Assembly: GCA_002393575.1 (NCBI GenBank) | Contig: DGSN01000051.1 | Span: 33,256-94,603, forward strand | Origin: Prevotellaceae bacterium UBA4361 | Lineage (GTDB): Bacteria; Bacteroidota; Bacteroidia; Bacteroidales; Bacteroidaceae | DNA length: 61,348 bases | Reading direction: 5' to 3' | Shown: positions 41,741-50,951 of the stretch, piece by piece | How positions within the stretch are numbered: the stretch's first letter is position 1 | How the letters are laid out: every line of letters begins with the position of its first letter | The notes under the pieces: model-generated | The model's database searches: none | Told to the model about the DNA's origin: nothing | The model's input: only the letters and a program-made list of their open reading frames with translations | Program-made: the position numbers and the translations under genes

Positions 41741-42787
41741 ATGAAACATCGTTTGTTCATACTTCTTATGGCAGTTATTTCTATGAGCACAGCTTCTTGG
41801 GCTGAGCCTGAAAGTGGGCAGACAGGGCGCAAGACGGTGGGATTGGTGCTGGGTGGTGGCGGTGCGATGGGTGCTGCCGAAGTGGGCGTGCTGAAGGTTA
41901 TTGAGGAGGTGGGGCTGCCCATCGACTATATTGCTGGTACGAGCATCGGCAGTATCATTGGTGGACTCTATTCGGTGGGTTATCGCTCGGCGCAACTCGA
42001 CACGCTCTTCAGTACGCAGGAGTGGCTCAGTCTGCTCACCGACCGCGACGAGTCGCTCAAGAACGATATTTTTGAGGAAAAGGACGGCACTTACTATGTG
42101 TTTGGTTTTCCCATTTCGTCTTCTAAGAAGAGCAATGAGCCAGGCAAGTTCGGGGCTCTGAAGGGCGACAGGATTACGGACTATCTGCATCAATGGTTGG
42201 TGGATTCCCCTTCGGGCTATTTCCGCTCTTCTTCCACAGATACGTTGGAATCTGCTCTCCAGGTTTCCGACTCCACCGACTTCTCACGGCTTCCTATCCC
42301 GTTCCGCTGTGTGGCGTTCGATGCCAAGACGATGAAGGAAGTGGTGTTCACGCATGGCAGCATTTCCACTTGTATGCGTGCGAGCATGGCGATTCCTGGT
42401 GCGTTCAAACCTGTGGAGATGGGCGAGCAGATGCTCTACGATGGCGGTTGCATCAACAACCTGCCTGTGGATGTGGTGCGGGCGATGGGTGCCGACATCG
42501 TGATTGCCATCGACTTGAACCAGACGCAGCATGAGGACCGCGACATCAGTCTGGAGGAGATGTTTGGCATCACGGGCATCTTGGATTGGCTCGTCTCCCG
42601 TCCCGACTGGAAGCGATACAACGCCAACCGCGAAGCTGCCGACCTGCTCATCAACCCTCCGCTCGAAGGTTACGACGTGCTGTCGTTCTCGAAAGCGAAA
42701 GTGGCTGAAATGCTCAAAATTGGCGAATCCACCGGAAGAAAATTCCGCTCCCAACTGCTCGAAATCAAAAAGCAAGTGATGGAATAA
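41741..42787 (+). CDS. Secreted patatin-like phospholipase
   Basis: A 348-residue protein with a signal peptide (MAVISMSTASWAE). Patatin motifs are VLGGGGAMGAAEVGVLK (oxyanion hole), AGTSIGS with the Ser nucleophile near residue 69, and YDGGCINNLPV with the catalytic Asp. Signal peptide and length suggest an exported lipid acyl hydrolase, not the cytosolic patatins of anti-phage systems. It sits between a YhcG fragment and the EcoRV-like pair but has housekeeping-like base composition. Confidence 0.88.
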   Translation: MKHRLFILLMAVISMSTASWAEPESGQTGRKTVGLVLGGGGAMGAAEVGVLKVIEEVGLPIDYIAGTSIGSIIGGLYSVGYRSAQLDTLFSTQEWLSLLTDRDESLKNDIFEEKDGTYYVFGFPISSSKKSNEPGKFGALKGDRITDYLHQWLVDSPSGYFRSSSTDTLESALQVSDSTDFSRLPIPFRCVAFDAKTMKEVVFTHGSISTCMRASMAIPGAFKPVEMGEQMLYDGGCINNLPVDVVRAMGADIVIAIDLNQTQHEDRDISLEEMFGITGILDWLVSRPDWKRYNANREAADLLINPPLEGYDVLSFSKAKVAEMLKIGESTGRKFRSQLLEIKKQVME

Positions 42788-42872
42788 ATGCGAAAACGAT
42801 AACATTGACATTCGGATGGTTGGAAAAATGTAAAATGTAAATGGTTTTTCTTTTTTCTTCGTGAAAAATGTG

Positions 42873-42880
42873 TATATTTG
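42873..42880 (+). promoter_or_regulatory. -7 element of the EcoRV-like pair
   Basis: TATATTTG followed by C, 32 bp before the start codon at 42913; the same element as at 18782-18789 for the other restriction-modification pair. Confidence 0.6.
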
Positions 42881-42912
42881 CATGTTTCAATCATACAGTT
42901 TATTTCAAAGGA

Positions 42913-43710
42913 ATGAAGAAAGAAGACTTTTATTCTTTGCTCTCAGCAGAAATCTCTCATTACAAAGACTATTTGGAAACAGATAGTCAAGAATGGATTG
43001 TGAAAGGTTTTATTGATGTGGATAAAAATGTATATACCATATCGAATGATACCAAGGTTGTGTCGAAAATCATAGAACTTCTACTGATTCCAAAGTTAGA
43101 TTTGTTTGCAAAAAACAATGGATTAGTTCTTGAGTTGCCTACCAAACAGAACTACTATCCTGATTTGACGTTTAAAGATAGCGAGGGGAATCTTTTTGCC
43201 GTAGATTTTAAGTCAAGTTACTATGAAGGAAATGTAGTCAATGGTCTTACGCTTGGTTCTTATTGGGGATATTTTCGCGAGCGTGATAAGAAGAAAAACA
43301 TGGATTATACTTATGATTCATATTGTTGTCATTTGGTATTAGGAATGTTATATATGCAGAGTGTTATTGCTTCTGATGAACGAAAGCTTTATTCTATAGA
43401 CGAATTGTCGATTATACATTCTGTGATAGAGAATTTTGTGTTTTTCTTACAACCTACATGGAAGATTGCTACAGATTCACCAGGAAGCGGTAATACGAGG
43501 AATATTGGTGGAATCACAAACATCGTGGATTTGCAACAAGGGAATGGTCCTTTTGCAGAACTTGGGGAAGACGTTTTCGATGATTATTGGAAAGGTTATT
43601 TCTGTGTTTCAGATGCAAGAAATGCTGGAATAGGAAAGCCTCGTTATCATAATTTGGAAACATATAAGAAATATCTGAAAAAACAGAGTAAAATACTAAA
43701 TAAATTGTAG
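42913..43710 (+). CDS. EcoRV-like type II restriction endonuclease
   Basis: 265 residues from the ATG at 42913, close to the 244-245 of EcoRV. The catalytic layout matches EcoRV directly: YYPDLTF places Asp84 like Asp74, and AVDFKSSYY gives Asp98 and Lys100 like Asp90 and Lys92. LTLGSYWGYFRER and the YDSYCCHLVLGMLY helix also parallel EcoRV. EcoRV cuts GATATC; whether this enzyme has the same target is inference from similarity. Very AT-rich compared with its neighbours, consistent with transfer. The methylase follows after 1 bp; no controller gene is seen. Confidence 0.88.
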   Translation: MKKEDFYSLLSAEISHYKDYLETDSQEWIVKGFIDVDKNVYTISNDTKVVSKIIELLLIPKLDLFAKNNGLVLELPTKQNYYPDLTFKDSEGNLFAVDFKSSYYEGNVVNGLTLGSYWGYFRERDKKKNMDYTYDSYCCHLVLGMLYMQSVIASDERKLYSIDELSIIHSVIENFVFFLQPTWKIATDSPGSGNTRNIGGITNIVDLQQGNGPFAELGEDVFDDYWKGYFCVSDARNAGIGKPRYHNLETYKKYLKKQSKILNKL

Positions 43711-43711
43711 A

Positions 43712-44626
43712 ATGGCTATCATAGTACCTCCTATAAAATCTCAAGGAATCAAAACAAAATTGGTTCCGTGGATAAACGATCTGATTCTTCAATCTGGAAT
43801 GGATTTAAATCAGGCACGTTGGATAGAGCCATTTTTCGGAACAGGAGTGGTTGGATTCAACTCTCCTGTAGAAGGTTGTCATATTGTTGGAGATACCAAT
43901 CCGCACATTATCAATTTTTACAATGGCATAAGGAATGGTGAAATAACAGAATATAATATGCGTGCCTTTCTTGAACATGAGGGCGAACGACTTGCACTTG
44001 CTGAAGAAGGAGGTTATGCGTATTATCGTGAGGTGAAAAATAGATTTAATACATATTTTAGTCCTTTCGATTTTGTTTTCCTTTCAAGGGCAGGGTTCAA
44101 TGGTATGATGCGTTTTAATCAAAAAGGAGAGTGGAATATACCTTTCTGTAAGAAAGAAAACCGATTTTCACCTGCCTACATTACTAAAATCTGTAATCAA
44201 GTTAAAAAGGTACGTCTTAAAATGCAACATAGTCATTGGGAATTCTATCATGCGGATTTTTTAGAAACTATCAATAGGGCACAAGCAGGAGATTTGATTT
44301 ATTGTGATCCTCCTTATTATGGACGATATGCTGATTATTATAATGGCTGGACTGAAGAGGATGAAGAATCTTTGTTTCATGCATTAATGCATACTCCTGC
44401 ACATTTTATTCTTTCGACATGGCATCACAATGAATTTAGACAAAACGATATGATTACACGCTTTTGGAATCATTTCAATATAGAAACTCGCGAACACTTT
44501 TATCATAATGGTGCTTTCATTGAGAATCGTCATGAGATAACAGAAGCTTTGGTTTTCAATTTCGAGCTTCATGATTATCAGAATGCAAATGCTCAATTGG
44601 AACTCGAATTTGAATATGAAATGTGA
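43712..44626 (+). CDS. Dam-like N6-adenine methyltransferase (partner of the EcoRV-like enzyme)
   Basis: 304 residues. Motif I EPFFGTG at 39-45, DTNPHIINFYN (the D of motif II and neighbourhood), FLSRAGFNGMMRFNQKGEWN and motif IV DPPYYGRY at 199-206 follow the Dam/M.EcoRV alpha-class order. It starts one base after the endonuclease stop codon, so the two are surely co-expressed. It should methylate adenine within the endonuclease site. AT-rich like its partner. Confidence 0.92.
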   Translation: MAIIVPPIKSQGIKTKLVPWINDLILQSGMDLNQARWIEPFFGTGVVGFNSPVEGCHIVGDTNPHIINFYNGIRNGEITEYNMRAFLEHEGERLALAEEGGYAYYREVKNRFNTYFSPFDFVFLSRAGFNGMMRFNQKGEWNIPFCKKENRFSPAYITKICNQVKKVRLKMQHSHWEFYHADFLETINRAQAGDLIYCDPPYYGRYADYYNGWTEEDEESLFHALMHTPAHFILSTWHHNEFRQNDMITRFWNHFNIETREHFYHNGAFIENRHEITEALVFNFELHDYQNANAQLELEFEYEM

Positions 44627-44690
44627 AACTATCCAATAGGTGCTTTTTAGCAGCGTATTGAATACACTAATCAAATAAAACTCACACAAT

Positions 44691-47600
44691 ATGTCCGACA
44701 CAAAGAAAATGGAAGCAAGGCTTGAATACCTGAAGAAAGTGAATTATGCCATGGTACACAACGGCAAGAGTTGTGTGGAATGGTGCGACTTGACCAACCT
44801 GAGCGATGTGGGGCTGAAAGACGTGGTGGTGAAGATTGGTGGCGAACTGCTGCATGATGCGGTGGGCGGTGCCAGTTGGGTTGATGCTGGTAGCACGGTT
44901 CATATCACAGACTTGAAGGTGAAGCCCGATGCTGCCAAGTTGCTGGCTCTGACCGAAAGCATCGAAACCACGATGACCTTGGAGGTGAGCGTGGGCGAAG
45001 AGGTGCTGCTGAAGGAGAACTACAGCGTGGAACTGCTGCCGATGGACTACTGGCAGGGTATGGCTGTGAAACCCGAACTGCTGTCGGCTTTCGTCACTCC
45101 GAACACGCCCGAAATCAGTGCGGTGTTGGTGGATGCAGCGAAGGTGTTAGGCAAATTGACAGGAAATGATGCGCTCGATGAATACCAAACGCAGGATCCG
45201 AACCGTGTGCGTGCCATTGTGGGTTCGGTGTATGAGGCTTTGGCTGGACGTGGCATCATCTACAACACTCCTCCTGCTACGTTCGAGGACGGACAACGGA
45301 TTCGCTTGGTGAGTCAAGTGCTGAACGACAAGATGGGTACGTGCTTAGACACGACGCTGCTCATGGCTTCGTGCTTGGAGGCTTGCGGTGTGCATCCTAT
45401 CTTGGTGCTGATGAAGAACCATGCCTTTGTGGGTGCTTGGCTCATTGATTCCTACTACAGCCATTGTGTGGGCGATGATGCATCATTCTTGTTGAAGAGT
45501 TCGTCGGACGGTATCAATGAGATTGTGCTTGTGGAAACCACTTCTATCACGGGTACGCAGAAGGTGAGTTTCGAGGATGCCGTGCTGAAGGCAGAGAACA
45601 CGCTGAAGCAGAACGGACGGGATTTTGAGATGTTCGTGGATGTGGCTCGTTGCCGCTTGGAGCATATCCGTCCGTTGCCACAGGTGAAGGACGGACAGGT
45701 GGTTGTGGACGAAGGCAACTACAAGGTGGATACGCCGAACGTGGATGCCCGCATCACTTACGAACAGCCTGGAGAGGACGGAAAGCCGTTGACGCGCCAG
45801 CAGGTGTGGGAGCGCAAGTTGCTCGACTTCACCCTGCGCAATTCCCTGCTGAACCTGAAGGTGAAGGGCAAGGTGATTCCGTTTGTTTCTTACAACATCG
45901 ACCAGTTGGAGGACCACTTGCAGGCTGGTGAGGACTATTCCATTGCCGAGTGTCCGACCGACATGAAGAATGTGCAGGCGGTGGACGTATCGGGTGTGTA
46001 CGATTCTTCGCTTTACAAGAAAGAGCTGGAGGAGGTGGTTGCCGACGGATTGAAGCACAACATCCTCTATGCCTACGAGAAGAAAGCCGACTTGGAGAGC
46101 GACATCAAGGGACTGTTCCGTGCATCGCGAACAGCACTTGAGGAGAACGGTGCCAACACATTGTTCTTGGTGTTGGGACTCCTGAAATGGTTTGAAACCG
46201 AGAAGAGCGTGAAACCACTCTATGCTCCGATTCTTCTGTTGCCAGTGGACATCGTGAGGAAGTCGAGCACTCGCTATGTGATTCGCACCCGCGACGAGGA
46301 CATGATTCTCAACACGACCTTGGTGGAATATCTGCGTCAGCAGTTTGGCATCAGCATATCGGGACTGAATCCGCTGCCTACGGATGACAATGGAATCGAC
46401 GTGAAGCAGGTGTTTGCTGCCATCCGCAATTATATAAAGGAGAAGTCGCGCTGGGATCTGATTGAAGAATCCGTGCTGGGACTCTTCTCGTTCAGTAAGT
46501 TTGTGATGTGGAACGACATCCACAATGGTGCTGCAAAGATGATGGAGAACGGCATCATCCAGACGCTCGTGACAGGAAAGCTTTCGCTCACGGAGGATGA
46601 ACTGAAGGAAGTGGATGCCCGTGAGATAGACAAATCGAAAGAGCCAAAGACTTTTGCCGTGCCGCTTGACGTGGACAGTAGCCAGTTGGAAGCTGTGATT
46701 GAGTCGGGCGAAGGTAAGAGTTTCATCCTTTATGGCCCTCCTGGTTCGGGTAAGAGCCAGACCATCACGAACATGATTGCTAATGCGCTCTACCACGGCA
46801 AGCGTGTGCTCTTCGTGGCAGAGAAGATGGCAGCACTCGAAGTGGTGCAGAAGCGATTGGCGAAGGTGGGAGCAGGTCCGTTCTGTCTGGAAATGCACTC
46901 CAACAAGGCGACGAAGACACACTTCCTCAGTCAGATGGAGCGCACGATGGACATTGCCCGTCAAGCCACGCCAGAGGAATACGAAGCCACCTCGAAAAAA
47001 CTCTTCGAGCAGCGCCAGCAACTCATCGGCTACATGGATGCCTTGCACGAGAAGCACGACAATGGCCTCTCGCTCTATGACTGCATTAGCCAGTGGCTTT
47101 CGATCAAAGGGGCTGCGATGGAACTGCCAAGCGCGAAGAACACGACGTTCAGCATGAACAAGGGCGACTTGAAGACCTACGCAGAGCAGCTGGAAGCATT
47201 GGATGCTGTGTTCGACATGACGGGACATCCGTCCGAGCATCCGCTGAGGGAACTCGACATAGAAGACACCAGTGTGGGTGTGGCTGCGAAACTGAAGGAC
47301 TGGATAGCCGAGGCTCGCGAGGTGCTGGATGCCTTCGGTGGTTCGGCAGAAACCGTGAAGCAGTTGAAGGACATCGCCGAAAAGAAGCAAGCGGTGGATG
47401 CAGCGGCTGCCCTCGTGACAAAGGACTACGACAAGGGTGTGCTCCAAGAGAACGCGAAGGCTCTGCAAAGCGAATGGGACGAAGTGGAGCACAAGAACTT
47501 CCTCTCGAAGATGTTTGCCAAGAAAGGTGTGCTCAACAAAGTGAAACCATACAAGGGCAATGTGGAGTGGAACGACATTCCGAAGCTCACACAATTGCTG

Positions 47601-50222
47601 ACGCAGTATCAAGAGGCAAAGGAAGTGCTTAGTGGCGTGACGAACATGCCAGAGAAGGACTTGCAGCAAGTGATGACCGTGGTGGAGGCTCTGAAGAAAG
47701 TGGGCGTGGCGAAGGAGTCGCTCAGTGTGGGCGAGATTCGTTCACTGCTCGACACCTGGAGTGCTAACACACAAAAGGCGCACGACTGGAGCCTCTGGAC
47801 CATGAAAAAACAGGAACTGCAAGCGGAAGGATTGGACTGTGCCATCCAGCACATCATGTTGCACGCTTGCAACGGAACACAAACCGCCAAGGCTTTGCTC
47901 AAGGCTGTATATGAGCGACAAGCCATTGAAATGATTGACAAGGAGCCACAGTTGCAGACCTTCAATGGTTTGCTCTTCGAGCAGATGATTGAGAAGTATC
48001 GCTGCATGGCAAAGGAATTCCAAGAGCTGACGAAGAAGGAACTCTATGCAAAGCTGGCTTCGAAGATTCCGAATATCACGCTGGCAGCAGCCTCCACGAG
48101 CGAAGTGGGAATTCTGAAAAAGAATATCGGTTCGAAAGGACGTGGCATGACCATCCGTCAGATTATCGACCAGATTCCAACGCTGTTACCGCGTCTCTGC
48201 CCATGTATGCTGATGAGTCCTATCAGCGTGGCGCAGTACATTGACTTGGCAAGCGAGAAGTTCGACATCGTGATGTTCGACGAAGCTTCCCAGATGCCAA
48301 CGAGCGAGGCGGTGGGAGCCATTGCCCGTGGCAAGGCACTCGTCTGTGTGGGCGACCCGAAACAGATGCCGCCAACGAGTTTCTTCCAGACCAGTACGTT
48401 CGACGAGGAAAATGCAGCGTTTGACGACATGGAAAGCATTCTCGACGACTGCATTGCCATGTCGATGCCATCGCGCTACCTCACTTGGCACTATCGTTCG
48501 AAACACGAAAGCCTGATTGCTTTCAGCAACTCACAGTATTATGACGGAAAGCTCTTCACCTTCCCTTCGGTGGATGACCGCCAGTCGAAGGTGACGTATG
48601 TGCCTGTGGATGGAACCTACGACATGGGTAAGACACGTTGTAACAAGGCGGAGGCAGAAGCCATCGTGAAGGAAGTGATTCGCCGACTGAGCGATGATAA
48701 GTTGTCGAAACGCTCCATCGGTATTGTTTCCTTCAGCAAGGTGCAGCAAGACCTCATCGAGGATACTTTGGAGAAAGAGCTCGCCAAGCATCACGAATTA
48801 GAAGCCAAGGCATACGAGGCAGAAGAACCTATCTTCGTGAAGAACCTGGAAAATGTGCAAGGCGATGAGCGCGACGTGATTCTCTTCTCCGTGGGCTATG
48901 GACCAGACGAAAACGGCAAGGTGTCGATGAACTTCGGACCTCTGAACAACGTGGGCGGAGAACGCCGACTGAACGTGGCTGTGTCGCGTGCAAGATATGA
49001 AATGATGATTTTCTCCACACTCCGTCCAGAGCAAATCGACTTGAACCGTTCGGGTGCGAAAGGTGTGGAAGGATTGAAGCGTTTCCTCGAATTTGCGCAG
49101 ACAGGTCGTGTTGCCGTATTGAGCAGCAATTCCAAAGTGGAAATGGAAGACATGAGTTCAGCACTGGTGGATGCCATCGCCAAGCAAGTGGAGGCAATGG
49201 GCTACAGGGTTGATAAACAAGTGGGACGTTCCAACTTCAAGGTTGACATTGCCGTGGTGAATCCAAAGGACGAGGGTACTTACTTGCTCGGAATTATGTG
49301 TGACGGCAAGACTTACTACGAAACGAAGACTGAGCGCGACCGCGAGATTTGTCAGCCGAGTGTGCTGAAAATGCTCAACTGGAATGTGATGAAGGTGTGG
49401 TCGGTGGATTGGTTCTTGAACCGAGAAGCCGTTGTGAAGCGTATCAAGACAAGAATCGAAGAACTCCTCAATCCAACGCCTCCAAGCGAAAAGCAGGAGG
49501 AAGAGAAAGTGTCGGAAAGTATCAAAGCGGGAACACCTTCTTCCAAGCCAAGCATCAAGAGTGCTACGGCTTCAGTTTCTGAAACATCGAAAGATGCAGC
49601 AGACGCGAAAACCGCCAGCACAGCTGCTAAGCCAAGTCCAACCCCAGCTCCAACGACGGCTCCTATCGACCACAACCTTGACTACAAACTCGCCAAACTT
49701 GCCAAGGTGAAATCGGGTATCTCAATGACAGAATTGATGGCAAAGCATGAAACCGTGGTGAAGAAAGAGCTGTCGGAAATCATTTCCGTAGAACAGCCCG
49801 TCACCCTCAACTGGTTGTGCAAACGCATTTCCGAGCATTGGGAAGTGAGCAATTCGGCTGCCCTGAAAAAGTGGCTCAGTCAATTGGTTGTGACCATACC
49901 TGGAGTCTATACCGATGCCATCAACAAGAATGAGAACCCCATCTATTGGAGTAATTTCGAAGACTCCATTGGCTACGACAAATACCGCAAGGAGTCAGAG
50001 CGCGCCATCGACGAGATACCGTTGGTGGAGGTGATGAACGCCATGAAGGAATCCGTAGAGCAGCAAGTTGCAGTGCCAGTAGATGACCTCGTGAAGCAAG
50101 CCACCAAGATTTTCGGTTTCACCCGCACCACTCCAAAGATTCTTGCCTCTGCCAACAAAGCAGTGGAAATGATGAAGAAACTCAGCTGGATTACGGTGGA
50201 TGAAAACGGAATTGCCAAGTAA
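44691..50222 (+). CDS. Giant DUF4011 - SF1 helicase - REase - DUF3320-like protein
   Basis: 1843 residues. Residues about 1-350: a beta-rich domain then a transglutaminase-like fold with Cys218 (MGTCLDTTLLMASCLEACG) and His244 (KNHAFVGAWL). Near 370: DUF4011 (WERKLLDFTLRNSLLNLKVK). Helicase: Walker A GPPGSGKSQT at 682, a coiled-coil insertion, DEASQMPTSEA at 1197, and motifs V-VI (NVQGDERDVILFS, GGERRLNVAVSRAR at 1422). From 1504: a REase_MTES_1575-like nuclease (VDIAVVNP, LGIMCDGKTYYETKTERDRE, WSVDWF). After a Pro/Ser linker comes a DUF3320-like end. Such proteins are frequent in defence islands. It lies 64 bp after the EcoRV-type methylase on the same strand; base composition is closer to housekeeping genes than to that pair. 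Confidence 0.9.
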   Translation: MSDTKKMEARLEYLKKVNYAMVHNGKSCVEWCDLTNLSDVGLKDVVVKIGGELLHDAVGGASWVDAGSTVHITDLKVKPDAAKLLALTESIETTMTLEVSVGEEVLLKENYSVELLPMDYWQGMAVKPELLSAFVTPNTPEISAVLVDAAKVLGKLTGNDALDEYQTQDPNRVRAIVGSVYEALAGRGIIYNTPPATFEDGQRIRLVSQVLNDKMGTCLDTTLLMASCLEACGVHPILVLMKNHAFVGAWLIDSYYSHCVGDDASFLLKSSSDGINEIVLVETTSITGTQKVSFEDAVLKAENTLKQNGRDFEMFVDVARCRLEHIRPLPQVKDGQVVVDEGNYKVDTPNVDARITYEQPGEDGKPLTRQQVWERKLLDFTLRNSLLNLKVKGKVIPFVSYNIDQLEDHLQAGEDYSIAECPTDMKNVQAVDVSGVYDSSLYKKELEEVVADGLKHNILYAYEKKADLESDIKGLFRASRTALEENGANTLFLVLGLLKWFETEKSVKPLYAPILLLPVDIVRKSSTRYVIRTRDEDMILNTTLVEYLRQQFGISISGLNPLPTDDNGIDVKQVFAAIRNYIKEKSRWDLIEESVLGLFSFSKFVMWNDIHNGAAKMMENGIIQTLVTGKLSLTEDELKEVDAREIDKSKEPKTFAVPLDVDSSQLEAVIESGEGKSFILYGPPGSGKSQTITNMIANALYHGKRVLFVAEKMAALEVVQKRLAKVGAGPFCLEMHSNKATKTHFLSQMERTMDIARQATPEEYEATSKKLFEQRQQLIGYMDALHEKHDNGLSLYDCISQWLSIKGAAMELPSAKNTTFSMNKGDLKTYAEQLEALDAVFDMTGHPSEHPLRELDIEDTSVGVAAKLKDWIAEAREVLDAFGGSAETVKQLKDIAEKKQAVDAAAALVTKDYDKGVLQENAKALQSEWDEVEHKNFLSKMFAKKGVLNKVKPYKGNVEWNDIPKLTQLLTQYQEAKEVLSGVTNMPEKDLQQVMTVVEALKKVGVAKESLSVGEIRSLLDTWSANTQKAHDWSLWTMKKQELQAEGLDCAIQHIMLHACNGTQTAKALLKAVYERQAIEMIDKEPQLQTFNGLLFEQMIEKYRCMAKEFQELTKKELYAKLASKIPNITLAAASTSEVGILKKNIGSKGRGMTIRQIIDQIPTLLPRLCPCMLMSPISVAQYIDLASEKFDIVMFDEASQMPTSEAVGAIARGKALVCVGDPKQMPPTSFFQTSTFDEENAAFDDMESILDDCIAMSMPSRYLTWHYRSKHESLIAFSNSQYYDGKLFTFPSVDDRQSKVTYVPVDGTYDMGKTRCNKAEAEAIVKEVIRRLSDDKLSKRSIGIVSFSKVQQDLIEDTLEKELAKHHELEAKAYEAEEPIFVKNLENVQGDERDVILFSVGYGPDENGKVSMNFGPLNNVGGERRLNVAVSRARYEMMIFSTLRPEQIDLNRSGAKGVEGLKRFLEFAQTGRVAVLSSNSKVEMEDMSSALVDAIAKQVEAMGYRVDKQVGRSNFKVDIAVVNPKDEGTYLLGIMCDGKTYYETKTERDREICQPSVLKMLNWNVMKVWSVDWFLNREAVVKRIKTRIEELLNPTPPSEKQEEEKVSESIKAGTPSSKPSIKSATASVSETSKDAADAKTASTAAKPSPTPAPTTAPIDHNLDYKLAKLAKVKSGISMTELMAKHETVVKKELSEIISVEQPVTLNWLCKRISEHWEVSNSAALKKWLSQLVVTIPGVYTDAINKNENPIYWSNFEDSIGYDKYRKESERAIDEIPLVEVMNAMKESVEQQVAVPVDDLVKQATKIFGFTRTTPKILASANKAVEMMKKLSWITVDENGIAK

Positions 50223-50450
50223 TCGTTAAAAACAACTTGGCACGATTCTATTAGGGAAAGTTATTAGAATATATCAAACACAAATTTCCGTAAATTACTC
50301 ATGAATAACAAAAATTAATTCATGTTTAATTTACGGTTTTTTTATGGTTACTCTCGTTAAAGAAATATCAAACATAAATATCCGTGAATATTTAGCTCGG
50401 CGTAGCCAATTCTCCGTAAATTGTTCGTGAATAAATTTCGTTTATTCATC
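50223..50450. repeat. CGTACCAA element followed by TTCATG/CGTAAATT repeat text
   Basis: Starts with an inverted CGTACCAA-type copy (AACAACTTGGCACGATTC, then AGGGAAAGTTATTAGAAT) directly after the helicase stop. It then carries text related to 21650-21950 and 5525-5787 (ATATCAAACAC, TTTAGCTCGGCGTAGCCAAT). No coding sequence. Confidence 0.65.
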
Positions 50451-50526
50451 ACTATCCCTTTTTTTCGATACTGAAACGCCAAGTTTTCACTCTTCGTGCG
50501 CCAAGTTTTATTTTCAACTATACGTC

Positions 50527-50602
50527 CGAGGGCTCGTTATCGAAACGACGAGCCCTCGTTTGAATCGCAACGAGCCCTCGCTTGAATTACAACGAGGGCT
50601 CG
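50527..50602. repeat. 22-bp-period four-unit palindrome array (copy 4)
   Basis: CGAGGGCTCG at 50527, CGAGCCCTCG at 50549 and 50571, and CGAGGGCTCG at 50593, exactly 22 bp apart. Units 1-2 and 3-4 are in opposite orientation, so each pair can form a 10-bp stem with a 12-nt loop. Linkers include TTATCGAAACGA and TTTGAATCGCAA. Confidence 0.9.
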
Positions 50603-50754
50603 GCAATTGAATAGAATCGAAAAAACGATTCAGTGCAACCGAAAGAGAACGTCTGTAATGTTGAAACATGAATCTGCATCAGCGTAATCATCAAAAATGA
50701 GCAAGTCTTAACGATAATTATTGCCTAAGATTTGCATGGTTTGAAGATATTATC

Positions 50755-50762
50755 TACATTTG
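50755..50762 (+). promoter_or_regulatory. Promoter upstream of the GC-rich palindrome
   Basis: TACATTTG with TTTG exactly 20 bp upstream (50731-50734) fits the full -33/-7 Bacteroidetes consensus. It precedes the GC-rich palindrome and the histidine phosphatase gene. Confidence 0.5.
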
Positions 50763-50784
50763 TCTAAGTAAACTCTTCCAAAAC

Positions 50785-50930
50785 CAAGACCCTCCCCAGC
50801 CCTCCAGCCCCTCCCAACCTCCCCAAGGGGAGGAGAAGCCATCCGGATGGTTATTCACTCCCCCTTGGGGGAGCTGGAGGGGGCTGGGTGACTACTCCCT
50901 CCCTCACAGGGAGGGTTGGGGAGGGTCTTT
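50785..50930. repeat. GC-rich palindromic element
   Basis: Outer arms AGACCCTCCCC and GGGGAGGGTCT are inverted. Inner segments CTCCCCAAGGGGAG, CTCCCCCTTGGGGGAG and CTCCCTCCCTCACAGGGAG are palindromic, and CCAGCCCTCCAGCCCC pairs with GGAGGGGGCTGG. It is strongly C/G-skewed by strand and unlike the rest of the window. REP- or MITE-like; noncoding. Confidence 0.75.
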
Positions 50931-50951
50931 CATTTTTCATTTTTCACTTTT

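Noticed and set aside
41741..42787. Patatin considered as a CBASS-type anti-phage effector
   Set aside because: It has a signal peptide and no cyclase or sensor gene next to it, so it is more likely an exported lipase.
45483..47669. A 728-codon minus-strand frame opposite the giant helicase
   Set aside because: Shadow; no start context or domain, while the sense strand is continuous for 1843 codons with helicase motifs.
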